Source: a virus
Virus record (IMG/VR): IMGVR_UViG_3300037011_000200
Coordinates: 1 to 64,000 of that record
Reading direction: 5' to 3' (one strand)
Length of the DNA: 64,000 nt
The notes below the pieces were generated by a model. The model ran no database searches, was not told where the DNA came from, and saw only the letters and a list, made by a program, of their open reading frames with translations. The position numbers and the translations under genes are program-made. Below are positions 1 to 7,954 of the stretch, piece after piece (position 1 is the stretch's first letter; the number at the start of each line of letters is the position of its first letter).

Positions 1-1
1 A

Positions 2-760
2 GTAAATACATATGGTGATGCTCCTTGGTGGACTGCGCAGTTTGCTACACCTATACGAGTTGATAAGATACGAGTTTACAAATTTCATGTTGACTATGCT
101 CCTGATACGTGTTACATGGAAATAATGAAAGACAAAGACACTATTTATGGCATATCTTCTGCAGTGTTAGTTAGAGATATCCCATCAAGTGTAGATTGGG
201 AAGAGAGTGTATTTGTTGATGATAGCCCATTTATTTGCCCCATTTATGGATTGGCCTGCCGAGTTCGATCTCAAGGGTATATTGCCACCAAAAATCAAAC
301 GGCTAGTTTATATGAAGCAGAATTCTACAGAGCAACTCCTGGTTACACTTATGGTTCAAATATTTGTATCAGTGCAAATGGTGCGATCTCAGGTTCAGGT
401 GAATGCTCAAACACAGCTAACATCATAGATGAGAATGGTACAACTTATGGGCGAACAAATGTCGATGGTGCTGAACAGTATGGCTGGATTCAGTTTACTT
501 TTAGTGTAGCAAAGCAGATTCAGAAAGTCAAAGCATACAAATTAAATCATGTTCGGCATCCAGGTTCAGGGTTTGAGATAAGAGCTTATGATAGTGAAAG
601 TGGGTTGTGGGAATTACTAGTTATGAGAATTCCTGAGTTTAATGGGTGGGGTGAATATGAATTCGAAAACAACAAGAGTTATACACAGTATCGAATACAT
701 AGTAAGAGTGGATATGACACATTAATTTGCTACTCTTTAGAAATGTATGAACGGACATGA
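2..760 (+). CDS. tail-associated protein with discoidin-like (F5/8 C) repeats, 5' end outside window
   Basis: The reading frame is open to the first bases of the window, so the start lies upstream. The visible part has two similar beta-rich units: one around the first 60 codons with WWTAQFATPIRVDKIRVYK, and one near the end with GWIQFTFSVAKQIQKVKAYK and a closing YTQYRI segment. That layout is typical of coagulation factor 5/8 C (discoidin) carbohydrate-binding folds, which phages often carry in tail fibre or adsorption proteins. The stop TGA overlaps the ATG of the next gene. Receptor binding is an inference from fold and from neighbouring glycosyltransferase. Fold moderately sure, role less so. 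Confidence 0.55.
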   Translation, partial: VNTYGDAPWWTAQFATPIRVDKIRVYKFHVDYAPDTCYMEIMKDKDTIYGISSAVLVRDIPSSVDWEESVFVDDSPFICPIYGLACRVRSQGYIATKNQTASLYEAEFYRATPGYTYGSNICISANGAISGSGECSNTANIIDENGTTYGRTNVDGAEQYGWIQFTFSVAKQIQKVKAYKLNHVRHPGSGFEIRAYDSESGLWELLVMRIPEFNGWGEYEFENNKSYTQYRIHSKSGYDTLICYSLEMYERT

Positions 761-1812
761 GAATTTTAGAAGTACCTTCTCCGGGTTGTACTGTCGTCCC
801 TGAAGAAAGAATTCATTTAAATGCAGTACAACCCGGAGCAGTTGAAATTATGGTTTCATTATTTGTTCAGGGCTTTCGAGAATATAATCATGATTGTGAT
901 GTGTATGTAGTAAGTCACTCTCCTTACACACAGTTTCGTAATGTAAGAAATTTATATCCTCTACGAACTAATTTCATTGAGTGGGATCAATTTAATAATC
1001 TCTTGATTGATACAGTTTTAGATCATCCTGAGATTGATATAATACATTTACATGCAACAGGTTGCGCTCAGTCCTCACGATGGATAGAAGTCAAGAAACC
1101 AGTAATAATGACGTGGCATGATCCTCCACTTCTTTTCGATGAGAAAGAATCAATATTAAACATTTCAAAAGTGATGAGACATAAGAAAGTAACTCCTGTA
1201 TCCATAAGTCACTTTCAGAAGCAAGTTGGGAGTACAATCAATTCTGGTATTGCCAAGATTCCTACAATCTATAATGGAATAAATATACATCAATATAGTC
1301 ACACAAAAGCAAGAAGCAATAGATATTTTTCAATGGGAAGAGTTGTCCCTGAAAAAGGATTTGATATTGCTGTTAATACATGTATTAAGGCAGGTGTACA
1401 ATTGGATATTGCAGGGTTCATTCATTCTCCTGAATTCTTTGAAGAGAAAGTGAAACCCAAAATTGACAATGATAATATAAAGTATCATGGAGTTGTATAT
1501 GGTAATATCAAACGAAACTTATACCAAACATGTAAAGCTTTTCTGAATCCGATTCGATGGTCTGAACCCTTTGGCTTAACATTGGTTGAAGCGTTAGCTG
1601 CTGGCGCTTCTATTATTGGGTTTGCCCGTGGTGCTGTATCAGAAGTTGTTGGTAATTGTGGTGTTTTTGTTCAGTCTGAAAAACACTTGGTGGAAGCTCT
1701 TCAACAAGGAATGCCAAAAATTAGTCCAACAAAATGTCGAGATCGTGCAGAAAAATTCTCTTATGAAAAAATGTGCAAAGAGTATTTAAACCTTTTTGGA
1801 GGTTTAATGTAA
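757..1812 (+). CDS. glycosyltransferase family 4 protein
   Basis: A 351-residue GT-B enzyme that should transfer a sugar from a nucleotide-sugar donor. The C-terminal half holds the hallmark donor-binding region: FSMGRVVPEKGFDIAV after residue 190, then IRWSEPFGLTLVEALAAG and a following GAVSEVVGNCG loop. The EPFGLTLVEALAAG stretch contains the conserved E-x7-E motif of GT4. There is no signal peptide, so it acts in the cytoplasm. It overlaps the upstream tail gene by ATGA and is followed by TAATG coupling, so it is co-expressed with tail genes. Targets could be the virion, host surface precursors or modified DNA; the sequence does not decide. Confidence 0.85.
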   Translation: MRILEVPSPGCTVVPEERIHLNAVQPGAVEIMVSLFVQGFREYNHDCDVYVVSHSPYTQFRNVRNLYPLRTNFIEWDQFNNLLIDTVLDHPEIDIIHLHATGCAQSSRWIEVKKPVIMTWHDPPLLFDEKESILNISKVMRHKKVTPVSISHFQKQVGSTINSGIAKIPTIYNGINIHQYSHTKARSNRYFSMGRVVPEKGFDIAVNTCIKAGVQLDIAGFIHSPEFFEEKVKPKIDNDNIKYHGVVYGNIKRNLYQTCKAFLNPIRWSEPFGLTLVEALAAGASIIGFARGAVSEVVGNCGVFVQSEKHLVEALQQGMPKISPTKCRDRAEKFSYEKMCKEYLNLFGGLM

Positions 1813-2096
1813 TGATATTCAAGAGACCTAAGTCAGCCACCGCCTTGTTTGAGCGTATATATAAACTGCTCGAGGAAATAAATGTAAATATCAAACAGAT
1901 GCATCATGTATCTGTAATTGAGAAGAAAACTCTCGAGAAGGTTGAAAGCTTTGTCCCATCGATAAAAGCTCCTAACGTTGATATTCATGTTGAATTACAA
2001 AAGGGAGTTACCACAAAAGATGTAGATTCAAGGACTTCGCAATTAAAAGGTGTATACGAAGTTTCATTTAAAGGGTCGCCTAATGAGATAAAGTAA
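1812..2096 (+). CDS. small protein of unknown function
   Basis: The ATG at 1812 is preferred to an upstream in-frame ATG at 1773, because GGAGG at 1798-1802 sits nine bases before it and the previous gene stops in a TAATG overlap. The product of 94 residues is basic at the N-terminus (IFKRPKSATALFERIYKLLEEIN), helical in the middle, then beta-like. I recognise no family. It may be a tail accessory protein by position only. Confidence 0.6.
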   Translation: MIFKRPKSATALFERIYKLLEEINVNIKQMHHVSVIEKKTLEKVESFVPSIKAPNVDIHVELQKGVTTKDVDSRTSQLKGVYEVSFKGSPNEIK

Positions 2097-2119
2097 CATT
2101 TATTTAAGAGGTTAACTTA

Positions 2120-3115
2120 ATGAAAGAGCAACCTATCGGTTTAGATATTGGAACTATGTTTCTGGTAAGTGCAGAGAAATCCGGCGATGGTCAGATCACA
2201 TTTTCTAAGTTGAGAAACATGTTTCTTCGAGTGGATGATCCAATGTCTTTGGATTTATCTAAAATATCTCATGCTATTATAGATAATGAATTGTTCATCT
2301 TATCTGAGGATGCTTATAGTTTGCCTTCTATTTTAGGGCACCGCGTAGATCGCCCTATGGTACATGGGTTCATTAATCCTACAGAGATTAACTCACTCGA
2401 TGTTCTTTCCACAATGATTAAACGGTTAATTGGAACTTGTGAGGGCAACTTTCCTTGTTGTTTTTCTGTTCCTGGTAACCCCATTGATTTAGAAGCAAAC
2501 GTCCTTTATCATAGAAAAGTTTTAGAGCGTATCGTTAAGAGCTTAGGATATAATCCTATCCCTTTAAATGAGGCTGCTGCTATCGTTCTTTCGGAGTGTG
2601 ATAATTTTAATGGTATAGGAATCTCTTTTGGCGCGGGCGCTACAAACGTTGCTATCACATATAAGGCTATTCCTGTATTTGATTTTTGTGTTGTTCGTGG
2701 AGGAGATTGGATTGATGAGAATGCAGCGAATGCTACTGGTACAATACCAAGTAGAATCACTTCTCTTAAAGAAAGACATATAGATCTATCAAATTTTGAG
2801 CAGGGTGAGAAACGTGAACGAAGGATTCGAGAGGCTGTTGTTTATTACTATGCTGAACTCATTAGATATACATTGAATACAATTATGAAGGAATTAGTAA
2901 GAAGAACAGAGAAGCTTAATTTACCTGATGAGATCCCTTTGGTGGTTTCAGGAGGAACATCTTTAGCTCAGGGATTCATGACGCTTTTCAATCAACTCTT
3001 GGATTCCTATCGAAGCAAGCTTCCGTTCAAACTGTCAGAGGTTAGACAAGCAAAAGATCCTCTGAATGCTGTTGCTGAAGGTTGCTTAATAAGAGCTTTA
3101 GTGCAACTAAAATGA
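2120..3115 (+). CDS. actin/ParM/MreB-like ATPase
   Basis: A 331-residue protein of the actin-Hsp70-sugar kinase ATPase superfamily. The order of motifs is right: phosphate-1 loop GLDIGTMF at residues 7-14, phosphate-2 loop ISFGAGATNVAI near the middle, and the adenosine motif PLVVSGGTSLAQGF near residue 280. Length matches bacterial actin homologues such as ParM and Alp proteins. Family members form filaments that move plasmids or phage DNA. No partner ParR gene or centromere-like iteron cluster was seen next to it; the next 100 bases are a promoter region. Filament formation here is inference. Confidence 0.75.
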   Translation: MKEQPIGLDIGTMFLVSAEKSGDGQITFSKLRNMFLRVDDPMSLDLSKISHAIIDNELFILSEDAYSLPSILGHRVDRPMVHGFINPTEINSLDVLSTMIKRLIGTCEGNFPCCFSVPGNPIDLEANVLYHRKVLERIVKSLGYNPIPLNEAAAIVLSECDNFNGIGISFGAGATNVAITYKAIPVFDFCVVRGGDWIDENAANATGTIPSRITSLKERHIDLSNFEQGEKRERRIREAVVYYYAELIRYTLNTIMKELVRRTEKLNLPDEIPLVVSGGTSLAQGFMTLFNQLLDSYRSKLPFKLSEVRQAKDPLNAVAEGCLIRALVQLK

Positions 3116-3125
3116 TTTTTTAATG

Positions 3126-3158
3126 CCCCTTTTAAAGTTCTAAAAAATATTATATAAT
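3126..3158 (+). promoter_or_regulatory. sigma70-type promoter with upstream CCCC element (copy 1)
   Basis: CCCC at 3126-3129 is followed 23 bases later by TATAAT at 3153-3158. The -35 region is weak (TTTAAA at 3131-3136, 16 base spacing). The same CCCC-N23-TATAAT layout occurs upstream of 20809 and 40266. It sits in the gap between the actin-like gene and the helicase and should start the 3213-20719 unit. Confidence 0.7.
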
Positions 3159-3212
3159 ATAATCAAAGAAATAAAAATAGCTTAATTGTGCCCCAAATAA
3201 AGGTTAACCTGT

Positions 3213-4619
3213 ATGTACTTAGAGGTTAATAATACATTCACTTTCGCAAAAGAAGGTGATATCCCAATACATCTGCTCAAGATCTTCAACTTTTTCCTCC
3301 GCAATGATCTTTACTTGATGCGAAGACTCCCCAACCTTCCCGTGAAACGTAAGTCGATTTATTTCCCTCAATGGAAGTGCTTCTTTACAGGCGCCCTGCC
3401 TTTACTCATTCAGCAGTATCCATGTCGAATTGTTGACGCTAGAAAAAAGCCTGATATTGACAAAACTAAGATAAATCCTCCAGATTGGCTACGCCCATTT
3501 CAAAAGACAGCATTTCAGAAAATGCTCGATCGTGAACGAGGTATTATTCGTCACACTACAGCAACAGGCAAAACATATCTTGCAGCCTCTTGGGTTCAAG
3601 CTGTTCCTGTTAACCATTTAATTTTGGTACATATACGAGAAGTTTTTAAGCAATTTCAGGAACGCCTTGAAGATACATTAGGTGAAGAATTTGATGCAAT
3701 TGGATCGGGTGTTGAAGATTATAAAAACAGACGTGTGTGTTTAGGAATGATTGAATCTATAGAGCCTAGGATGGCTCGTAAAGAATTTGATATCATGCAT
3801 TATGACTCAATCCTTGTAGATGAATCACATCATACAGGGTGGGGCTCTAGATATGTAAACGTTTTGGCTCATGCTGATAATGCCTATTTCAGATTTGGGT
3901 TAACAGGAACTCCTAAACGGGAAGCAGGTGATAGCATAGTTCATATGGGCTTAATCGGCCCCATCATACATGAGTATCGATATGTTGATGCAGTTGCAGA
4001 TAAATACATTACTCCTGTAACTGTGTATTCTATTCATAATTGTAAGTATACTGGTATTATTCCTGCTATAGAGCCATACCATATCTTTTATAAGGATATG
4101 ATTGTTAATAACCCTGAACGTAACAAATTGATTGGTGACATTGCAATAGTACTTCTTGAGTCAAATATTAGTACATTAATATTAGCTAAAGAGATTATTC
4201 ATCAGGAAAACCTGTTGGAAATAATTCGTCAGGGATTAATTCATAAAGGTGTTCCTCTTGCAGATGTGTCACGTAAAGTAGATATAGTTCACGGAAAGGA
4301 TCCAGAACGATATCAGAAGAAGAAAGACTTTGAGAATGGTATAATAAAGTGTTTAATCACAACTACATTGTACGATGAAGGTATAGATATACATAGAATT
4401 GGTGCTGCAATTCTTGCTGCTGGAGAGCGCTCTGAGCGTGCGTTATTACAACGAATAGGAAGAGGTCAACGCTTAGATGAAGGCAAGAAGGTACTTTTAG
4501 TATTTGACTTTTTAGATGGATTCAGTCAGAAAACTAAAGATCATGCGAAGCAACGACTGAAGGCTTGTATTAGTGAAGGTTATAAGGTGGAAGGTTTACA
4601 ACCGGGGAGACAGTATTAA
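3213..4619 (+). CDS. SF2 DNA/RNA helicase (UvsW/SSL2-like)
   Basis: A 468-residue ATP-dependent helicase. Walker A is TATGKT (about residues 116-121), motif II is DESH (203-206), motif III-like is LTGTPKR (230-236), and the C-terminal RecA domain has TTLYDEGIDIHRIG followed by LLQRIGRGQRL, the arginine-finger motif VI. This set and length match UvsW-like branch-migration helicases and the SSL2/XPB-like family. In phages such enzymes restart forks or resolve recombination intermediates. It is first in the unit after promoter copy 1 and its stop overlaps the next ATG (TAATG). Confidence 0.88.
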   Translation: MYLEVNNTFTFAKEGDIPIHLLKIFNFFLRNDLYLMRRLPNLPVKRKSIYFPQWKCFFTGALPLLIQQYPCRIVDARKKPDIDKTKINPPDWLRPFQKTAFQKMLDRERGIIRHTTATGKTYLAASWVQAVPVNHLILVHIREVFKQFQERLEDTLGEEFDAIGSGVEDYKNRRVCLGMIESIEPRMARKEFDIMHYDSILVDESHHTGWGSRYVNVLAHADNAYFRFGLTGTPKREAGDSIVHMGLIGPIIHEYRYVDAVADKYITPVTVYSIHNCKYTGIIPAIEPYHIFYKDMIVNNPERNKLIGDIAIVLLESNISTLILAKEIIHQENLLEIIRQGLIHKGVPLADVSRKVDIVHGKDPERYQKKKDFENGIIKCLITTTLYDEGIDIHRIGAAILAAGERSERALLQRIGRGQRLDEGKKVLLVFDFLDGFSQKTKDHAKQRLKACISEGYKVEGLQPGRQY

Positions 4620-5821
4620 TGGAGAACTTGTACGGTTACATTTTAAAGTGTTGCTCTAATGTCAAGTTTGTGAAAGTTCGTCTTGATGTTCCTCTTTTAA
4701 GAAAATATCGACATACAGAGATGAAACTCCTTGCTCGTCGGGCTGAACGGTTATGCGTCAAACCAAGTGAAGATCCTACAAGATTGATAGAGCATATTGA
4801 CTTGTATGCTAAAGTTAATAATATTGATTTGTTTGGTGGAGAGTCTGGGAAGAAGTATGACACATTGTTTTTAGATACAGATTTCGCTGATTCAAGTGCC
4901 GGCTGTTATCGAAAACTGAAGAATAGAGTTGAACAAGTCTCTTTGGTAGATGAAAAAGTTTTATCTATTGTTTCTAAGAGTGCATGCTCGGTTGTATTCA
5001 AGACGAAAAGTCGAAGTTCCAACATTCGATATTCACCTATTCCAATTAAGTATTGCCCTATGTGGGTTAGAAAAGCTTTTTTCCCTGAACCAGAAAAATA
5101 CATGTTTGTTTATTTCGATGTGGTAACTGCTGAGTTTGCACACCTTCTTATGTGTGTTAACTTTGATAAGTATTACCCCTTATATGAATCAAAAGATATT
5201 TACAATTACATTCAACATGAGTTAGGGATAAATGCTCCACGAGATTTAGTAAAGCAGTTTTCGATGGCTATGATTTGTGGAGGTACATATAAGGTAGCAC
5301 AAACACTTCTTAGGATGACTGTTGATCACGCCAAAGATACAGTGCAGTCATTTTGGGAGTTATTCCCTGACGTTCAGGAACATTTAGAACAAGTTTGGAT
5401 GAAGGTTAAGTTAACCAGTCACGATTTAGAACTTTCGAATGGTTTAGCTTTAGTTTGGGTTAATAACTTTAAGCAAGAGGAAGATTTTGAGGTTTTCAGA
5501 AGGAAGATTTTGTCTACTTACGTTAGAGATTCATTTGTAGCTTACTTCGCTCGCTATATAAAAGGGCTACATCAAAGGATATCTCAATTACAATATATCG
5601 ATAAAAGATATCAAGGGTTTGCTTATCTTTGGGTTGATTGTGCTTTAATACCCATTCCTATAACAATCTCATTGAATAGAATACAACCTGTCTTTAATTG
5701 TGACGATCAAGTATTGAAATTAAAGATTACTAAAGGCAATGCATGGGGTGATGCGCAGGAGTCAAATGATTACTTAGTTACAATGACAGGAGGAGGAAAA
5801 CATGTTATTGGGTGGACATGA
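4619..5821 (+). CDS. divergent family A DNA polymerase-like protein (degenerate palm/fingers)
   Basis: A 400-residue protein with a weak but ordered match to the polymerase domain of PolA. A motif A-like segment is VYFDVVTAEFAHLL (about residue 165), a motif B-like segment is VKQFSMAMICGGTYKVAQTL (about 210-230), followed by FWELFPDVQEHLEQV as in the O-helix downstream region, and a motif C-like segment is LWVDCALIPIP (about 337). The usual HDE/HDA of motif C is VDC here, and no exonuclease domain is present. A full PolA lies at 24295. This may be an inactive or repurposed paralogue. Assignment rests on motif order only. Confidence 0.45.
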   Translation: MENLYGYILKCCSNVKFVKVRLDVPLLRKYRHTEMKLLARRAERLCVKPSEDPTRLIEHIDLYAKVNNIDLFGGESGKKYDTLFLDTDFADSSAGCYRKLKNRVEQVSLVDEKVLSIVSKSACSVVFKTKSRSSNIRYSPIPIKYCPMWVRKAFFPEPEKYMFVYFDVVTAEFAHLLMCVNFDKYYPLYESKDIYNYIQHELGINAPRDLVKQFSMAMICGGTYKVAQTLLRMTVDHAKDTVQSFWELFPDVQEHLEQVWMKVKLTSHDLELSNGLALVWVNNFKQEEDFEVFRRKILSTYVRDSFVAYFARYIKGLHQRISQLQYIDKRYQGFAYLWVDCALIPIPITISLNRIQPVFNCDDQVLKLKITKGNAWGDAQESNDYLVTMTGGGKHVIGWT

Positions 5822-6431
5822 GATTGCAAGACTTATCAGTGAAGGTGTTCCTGCACGATTCAAAATCGATGGAACGCAAGAGGAAAAAGATCTTAAGCTT
5901 GGTGATAACGAGAAAGGTTTACATTTATATCCTCTCATAAATAGCATTGACGAGAATGCTATTATTGAGGGCGCGTCATTTGATTTGCGTCTTGGAGGAG
6001 TCTTCTTGCATGAACCAACCAAGTATCGGCGTCTGTTAATCAATTCCCGCAACACTGGGAAGTATGATCCACTCAAGACAAGAACAATTGGAGACGTTTC
6101 AGATTTATATATTCTGGAGCCCGAAAGGTACTATTTGGCATCAACAATCGAGTCTGTTAACTTACCTCTTTATCTGTTAGGAAGATTGGTTTCACGAACA
6201 ACATGCTTTCGTTCAGGTCTTCAGGTTTTGTGTTCTGATATTAACCCCAATTACTTTGGTACTCTAACAATAGGGCTAAAGAACCTTACAAACACTTCTT
6301 TAATTATTCAGAGAGGATTTCGTATCGTTTCAATAGAGTTTTATATCATTCAGGGGAAGAGCAATCCTTACGTTGGTAATTGGCAGGGAGGCAAAGTTTC
6401 GACTGAAGGAGAATTTGATCCATCAAGATGA
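5802..6431 (+). CDS. dcd: dCTP deaminase / dUTPase superfamily protein
   Basis: A 209-residue protein of the trimeric dCTP deaminase-dUTPase fold. Visible signatures are IEGASFDLRLGG, then LGRLVSRTTCFRSGL and DINPNYFGTLTIGLKNL, then IIQRGFRIVSIEF, in the order found in Dcd. The reaction would be dCTP to dUTP (or dUTP to dUMP), feeding dTMP synthesis with the dCMP deaminase at 12605 and the ThyA-like gene at 19925. The ATG at 5802 has GGAGGA just upstream and lies inside the end of the previous gene. Whether it is a mono- or bifunctional enzyme cannot be told by eye. Confidence 0.8.
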   Translation: MLLGGHEIARLISEGVPARFKIDGTQEEKDLKLGDNEKGLHLYPLINSIDENAIIEGASFDLRLGGVFLHEPTKYRRLLINSRNTGKYDPLKTRTIGDVSDLYILEPERYYLASTIESVNLPLYLLGRLVSRTTCFRSGLQVLCSDINPNYFGTLTIGLKNLTNTSLIIQRGFRIVSIEFYIIQGKSNPYVGNWQGGKVSTEGEFDPSR

Positions 6432-6446
6432 AAGATTTAGTGATAT

Positions 6447-6560
6447 ATGAATGTCCTTATTATAAGGAAACTTGATATTGCGTTAGGAGGAATTAGATTG
6501 TTAATTGTTGCACGATTAACAAGTGGTTTAGAGGAAGATCTCGAATGGCTACAAAAGTAA
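6447..6560 (+). CDS. possible small ORF (37 aa) with internal strong RBS
   Basis: ATG at 6447 opens 37 codons ending at 6560 inside the next gene. A much better ribosome site, AGGAGG at 6485-6490, serves an in-frame TTG at 6498 that would give a 20-residue product. The sequence is hydrophobic then acidic (LLIVARLTSGLEEDLEWLQK). It may be a leader that couples translation to 6545. Weak support. Confidence 0.3.
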   Translation: MNVLIIRKLDIALGGIRLLIVARLTSGLEEDLEWLQK

Positions 6561-6766
6561 CTGAAATGTTTGCGTTTATCGCTGAGGATGAAAAAGGAGA
6601 TGAAGGTGTAATGGCTTTTCATACTCCTCAACAAGGATGGATGCCTTTAGTAGGCGCTGATATTGAAAGAGTCAGCTCATTGATTCCTTATGCGAAAAGA
6701 ATGTCTCAAGGTAAACCGTATAAGATTCTTCATTTCAAGTTAATAGGTGAAGTTCCAGTCGCTTGA
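6545..6766 (+). CDS. small protein of unknown function
   Basis: A 73-residue product beginning MATKVTEMFAFIAEDEKGDEG. It is acidic early and reads as a small beta-rich domain ending in YKILHFKLIGEVPVA. An AGAGGA sequence precedes the ATG. No family recognised. It lies between the dCTP deaminase and another small acidic gene. Confidence 0.6.
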   Translation: MATKVTEMFAFIAEDEKGDEGVMAFHTPQQGWMPLVGADIERVSSLIPYAKRMSQGKPYKILHFKLIGEVPVA

Positions 6767-6778
6767 AAGGAGGCTGAT

Positions 6779-6979
6779 ATGTTTACACCAGAAGAGTTTA
6801 CACCAGAAGAGCTGAAGGAAATCGAAGAATGGTGTGTTAGCGCTCTAGAGAATGTGTATATTCATGATGAGCTGAAAGGTATTCCAGAAGACGTTGCCAC
6901 CGCTGTTGCGTCCGAATTTGATGAGTCGCCTGAAAAGGTAGCGACATTGCAATCTATTATCATCAAATGTCGTATATAG
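6779..6979 (+). CDS. small acidic protein of unknown function
   Basis: A 66-residue product with a duplicated FTPEEFTPEEL start and an acidic helical body. A strong AAAGGAGG lies just before the ATG, so translation is well supported. No family recognised. Confidence 0.65.
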   Translation: MFTPEEFTPEELKEIEEWCVSALENVYIHDELKGIPEDVATAVASEFDESPEKVATLQSIIIKCRI

Positions 6980-6995
6980 AAAAGGGATAAGTGCT

Positions 6996-7076
6996 ATGCG
7001 AGGATTTTTCCGTTTCATCTTTTTTCGTGATCATCCAGACGCAGTTAGTATTTGCTTAGCACTTCTTTGTTGGTGA
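6996..7076 (+). CDS. possible 26-residue hydrophobic peptide
   Basis: ATG at 6996 follows AAGGG with normal spacing and encodes MRGFFRFIFFRDHPDAVSIC and a short hydrophobic end before TGA. It could be a small membrane peptide or a fragment. It precedes a stretch where reading frames look broken. Confidence 0.25.
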   Translation: MRGFFRFIFFRDHPDAVSICLALLCW

Positions 7077-7084
7077 TTGGATAG

Positions 7085-7235
7085 GAAGATGACATATCTC
7101 ATCGTAAGGTTAAAGAGATTCTTGAGATCCTTGATTGGGCAAGTGGATTGAGTTTACAAAAAAACACATGACTTCGAAGAGTTACAATACTTTCTGAAGA
7201 ATCTGAAATCACCTCTGAAGGGTGAGGTTGATTAG
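7085..7235 (+). pseudogene. probable frame-disrupted small gene around an A7 run
   Basis: From 7085 one frame reads EDDISHRKVKEILEILDWAS and continues GLSLQKN to a TGA at 7169. Just before that is a run of seven A at 7158-7164. Dropping one A joins it to a frame reading THDFEELQYFLKNLKSPLKG that ends at TAG 7233-7235. No good start codon follows the TAG at 7082. The rest of 7236-7324 has only short open stretches, for example one reading LRLEDRIRQALRRYKEGL in the same frame. The likely explanation is a decayed gene or a base-count error. Confidence 0.4.
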
Positions 7236-7360
7236 TTACGTTTAGAGGATCGCATTCGTCAAGCCTTGCGTCGATACAAAGAGGGCTTACTAATGCAAAC
7301 TACTCTCTTCCTAGACGCTAGGAGATGAAACGGGAAGAGGATACGAAGTGGAGGATAAAC

Positions 7361-7711
7361 ATGAACGAGTACCAAGAAGCTCTAGTGAAGGCTAAACGAG
7401 AAGGATTGTGTGAATACTATATTCGATCGTCTGGACACTTCTGTTGTAATAAAGGTATTGTTCAAGTCGATGGAAGGTGGTTTTGTAAGCGTCATGATCC
7501 AACTGTTATGGAGCAACAAAGAGAGGAAAGGTTCAATAAGTTCAGAGATAAAATAGAAGATGAAAGAGCTCTTGATTTGATTTATAGATTTGCCCCCGAG
7601 TTATATAAAGCTTGTAGAGCGGCTTTGCGTGGAGATTATAGTAAAATAGAACTCGCGGTTGCCGTAGCAGAAGGACGAATTAGCCAGAATAGCTTGCCCC
7701 GTGATTTTTAA
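7361..7711 (+). CDS. small zinc-binding protein of unknown function
   Basis: An in-frame ATG at 7325 exists, but the ATG at 7361 has GGAGG six bases upstream, so a 116-residue product is preferred. Residues C-x10-CC then C-x2-H in the first 40 positions (CEYYIRSSGHFCC and WFCKRHDP) look like a treble-clef or zinc-ribbon site. The remainder is charged and helical. Function unknown; it lies just upstream of another zinc-ribbon gene and a helicase. Confidence 0.6.
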   Translation: MNEYQEALVKAKREGLCEYYIRSSGHFCCNKGIVQVDGRWFCKRHDPTVMEQQREERFNKFRDKIEDERALDLIYRFAPELYKACRAALRGDYSKIELAVAVAEGRISQNSLPRDF

Positions 7712-7729
7712 ATTAAGGTCATTTATAAT

Positions 7730-7954
7730 ATGTATATAATTGGCGCTCGATGGACTCCACAAAGAAACTTTTTGTGTATAGTATGTGATTGTGGCTATCA
7801 CTTAGCACATCCCGCAGATCGGTGGACCGTCAAGTGCTATCATTGTGGTAAATGTGAACGTCTTTCAGTTTTGAGGGAAACTTATTATGCAGAATGCAAT
7901 TCAGATCGATCCTCAGGAGCAACGTCTGGAACAGGAATGCTTAGAATGGATTAA
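7730..7954 (+). CDS. small zinc-ribbon protein
   Basis: A 74-residue product with a clean ribbon: CDCGYHL, then KCYHCGKCERL about 20 residues later. The C-terminal third overlaps the start of the following helicase by 68 bases. It may bind nucleic acid or a replisome partner; nothing more specific can be said. Confidence 0.55.
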   Translation: MYIIGARWTPQRNFLCIVCDCGYHLAHPADRWTVKCYHCGKCERLSVLRETYYAECNSDRSSGATSGTGMLRMD

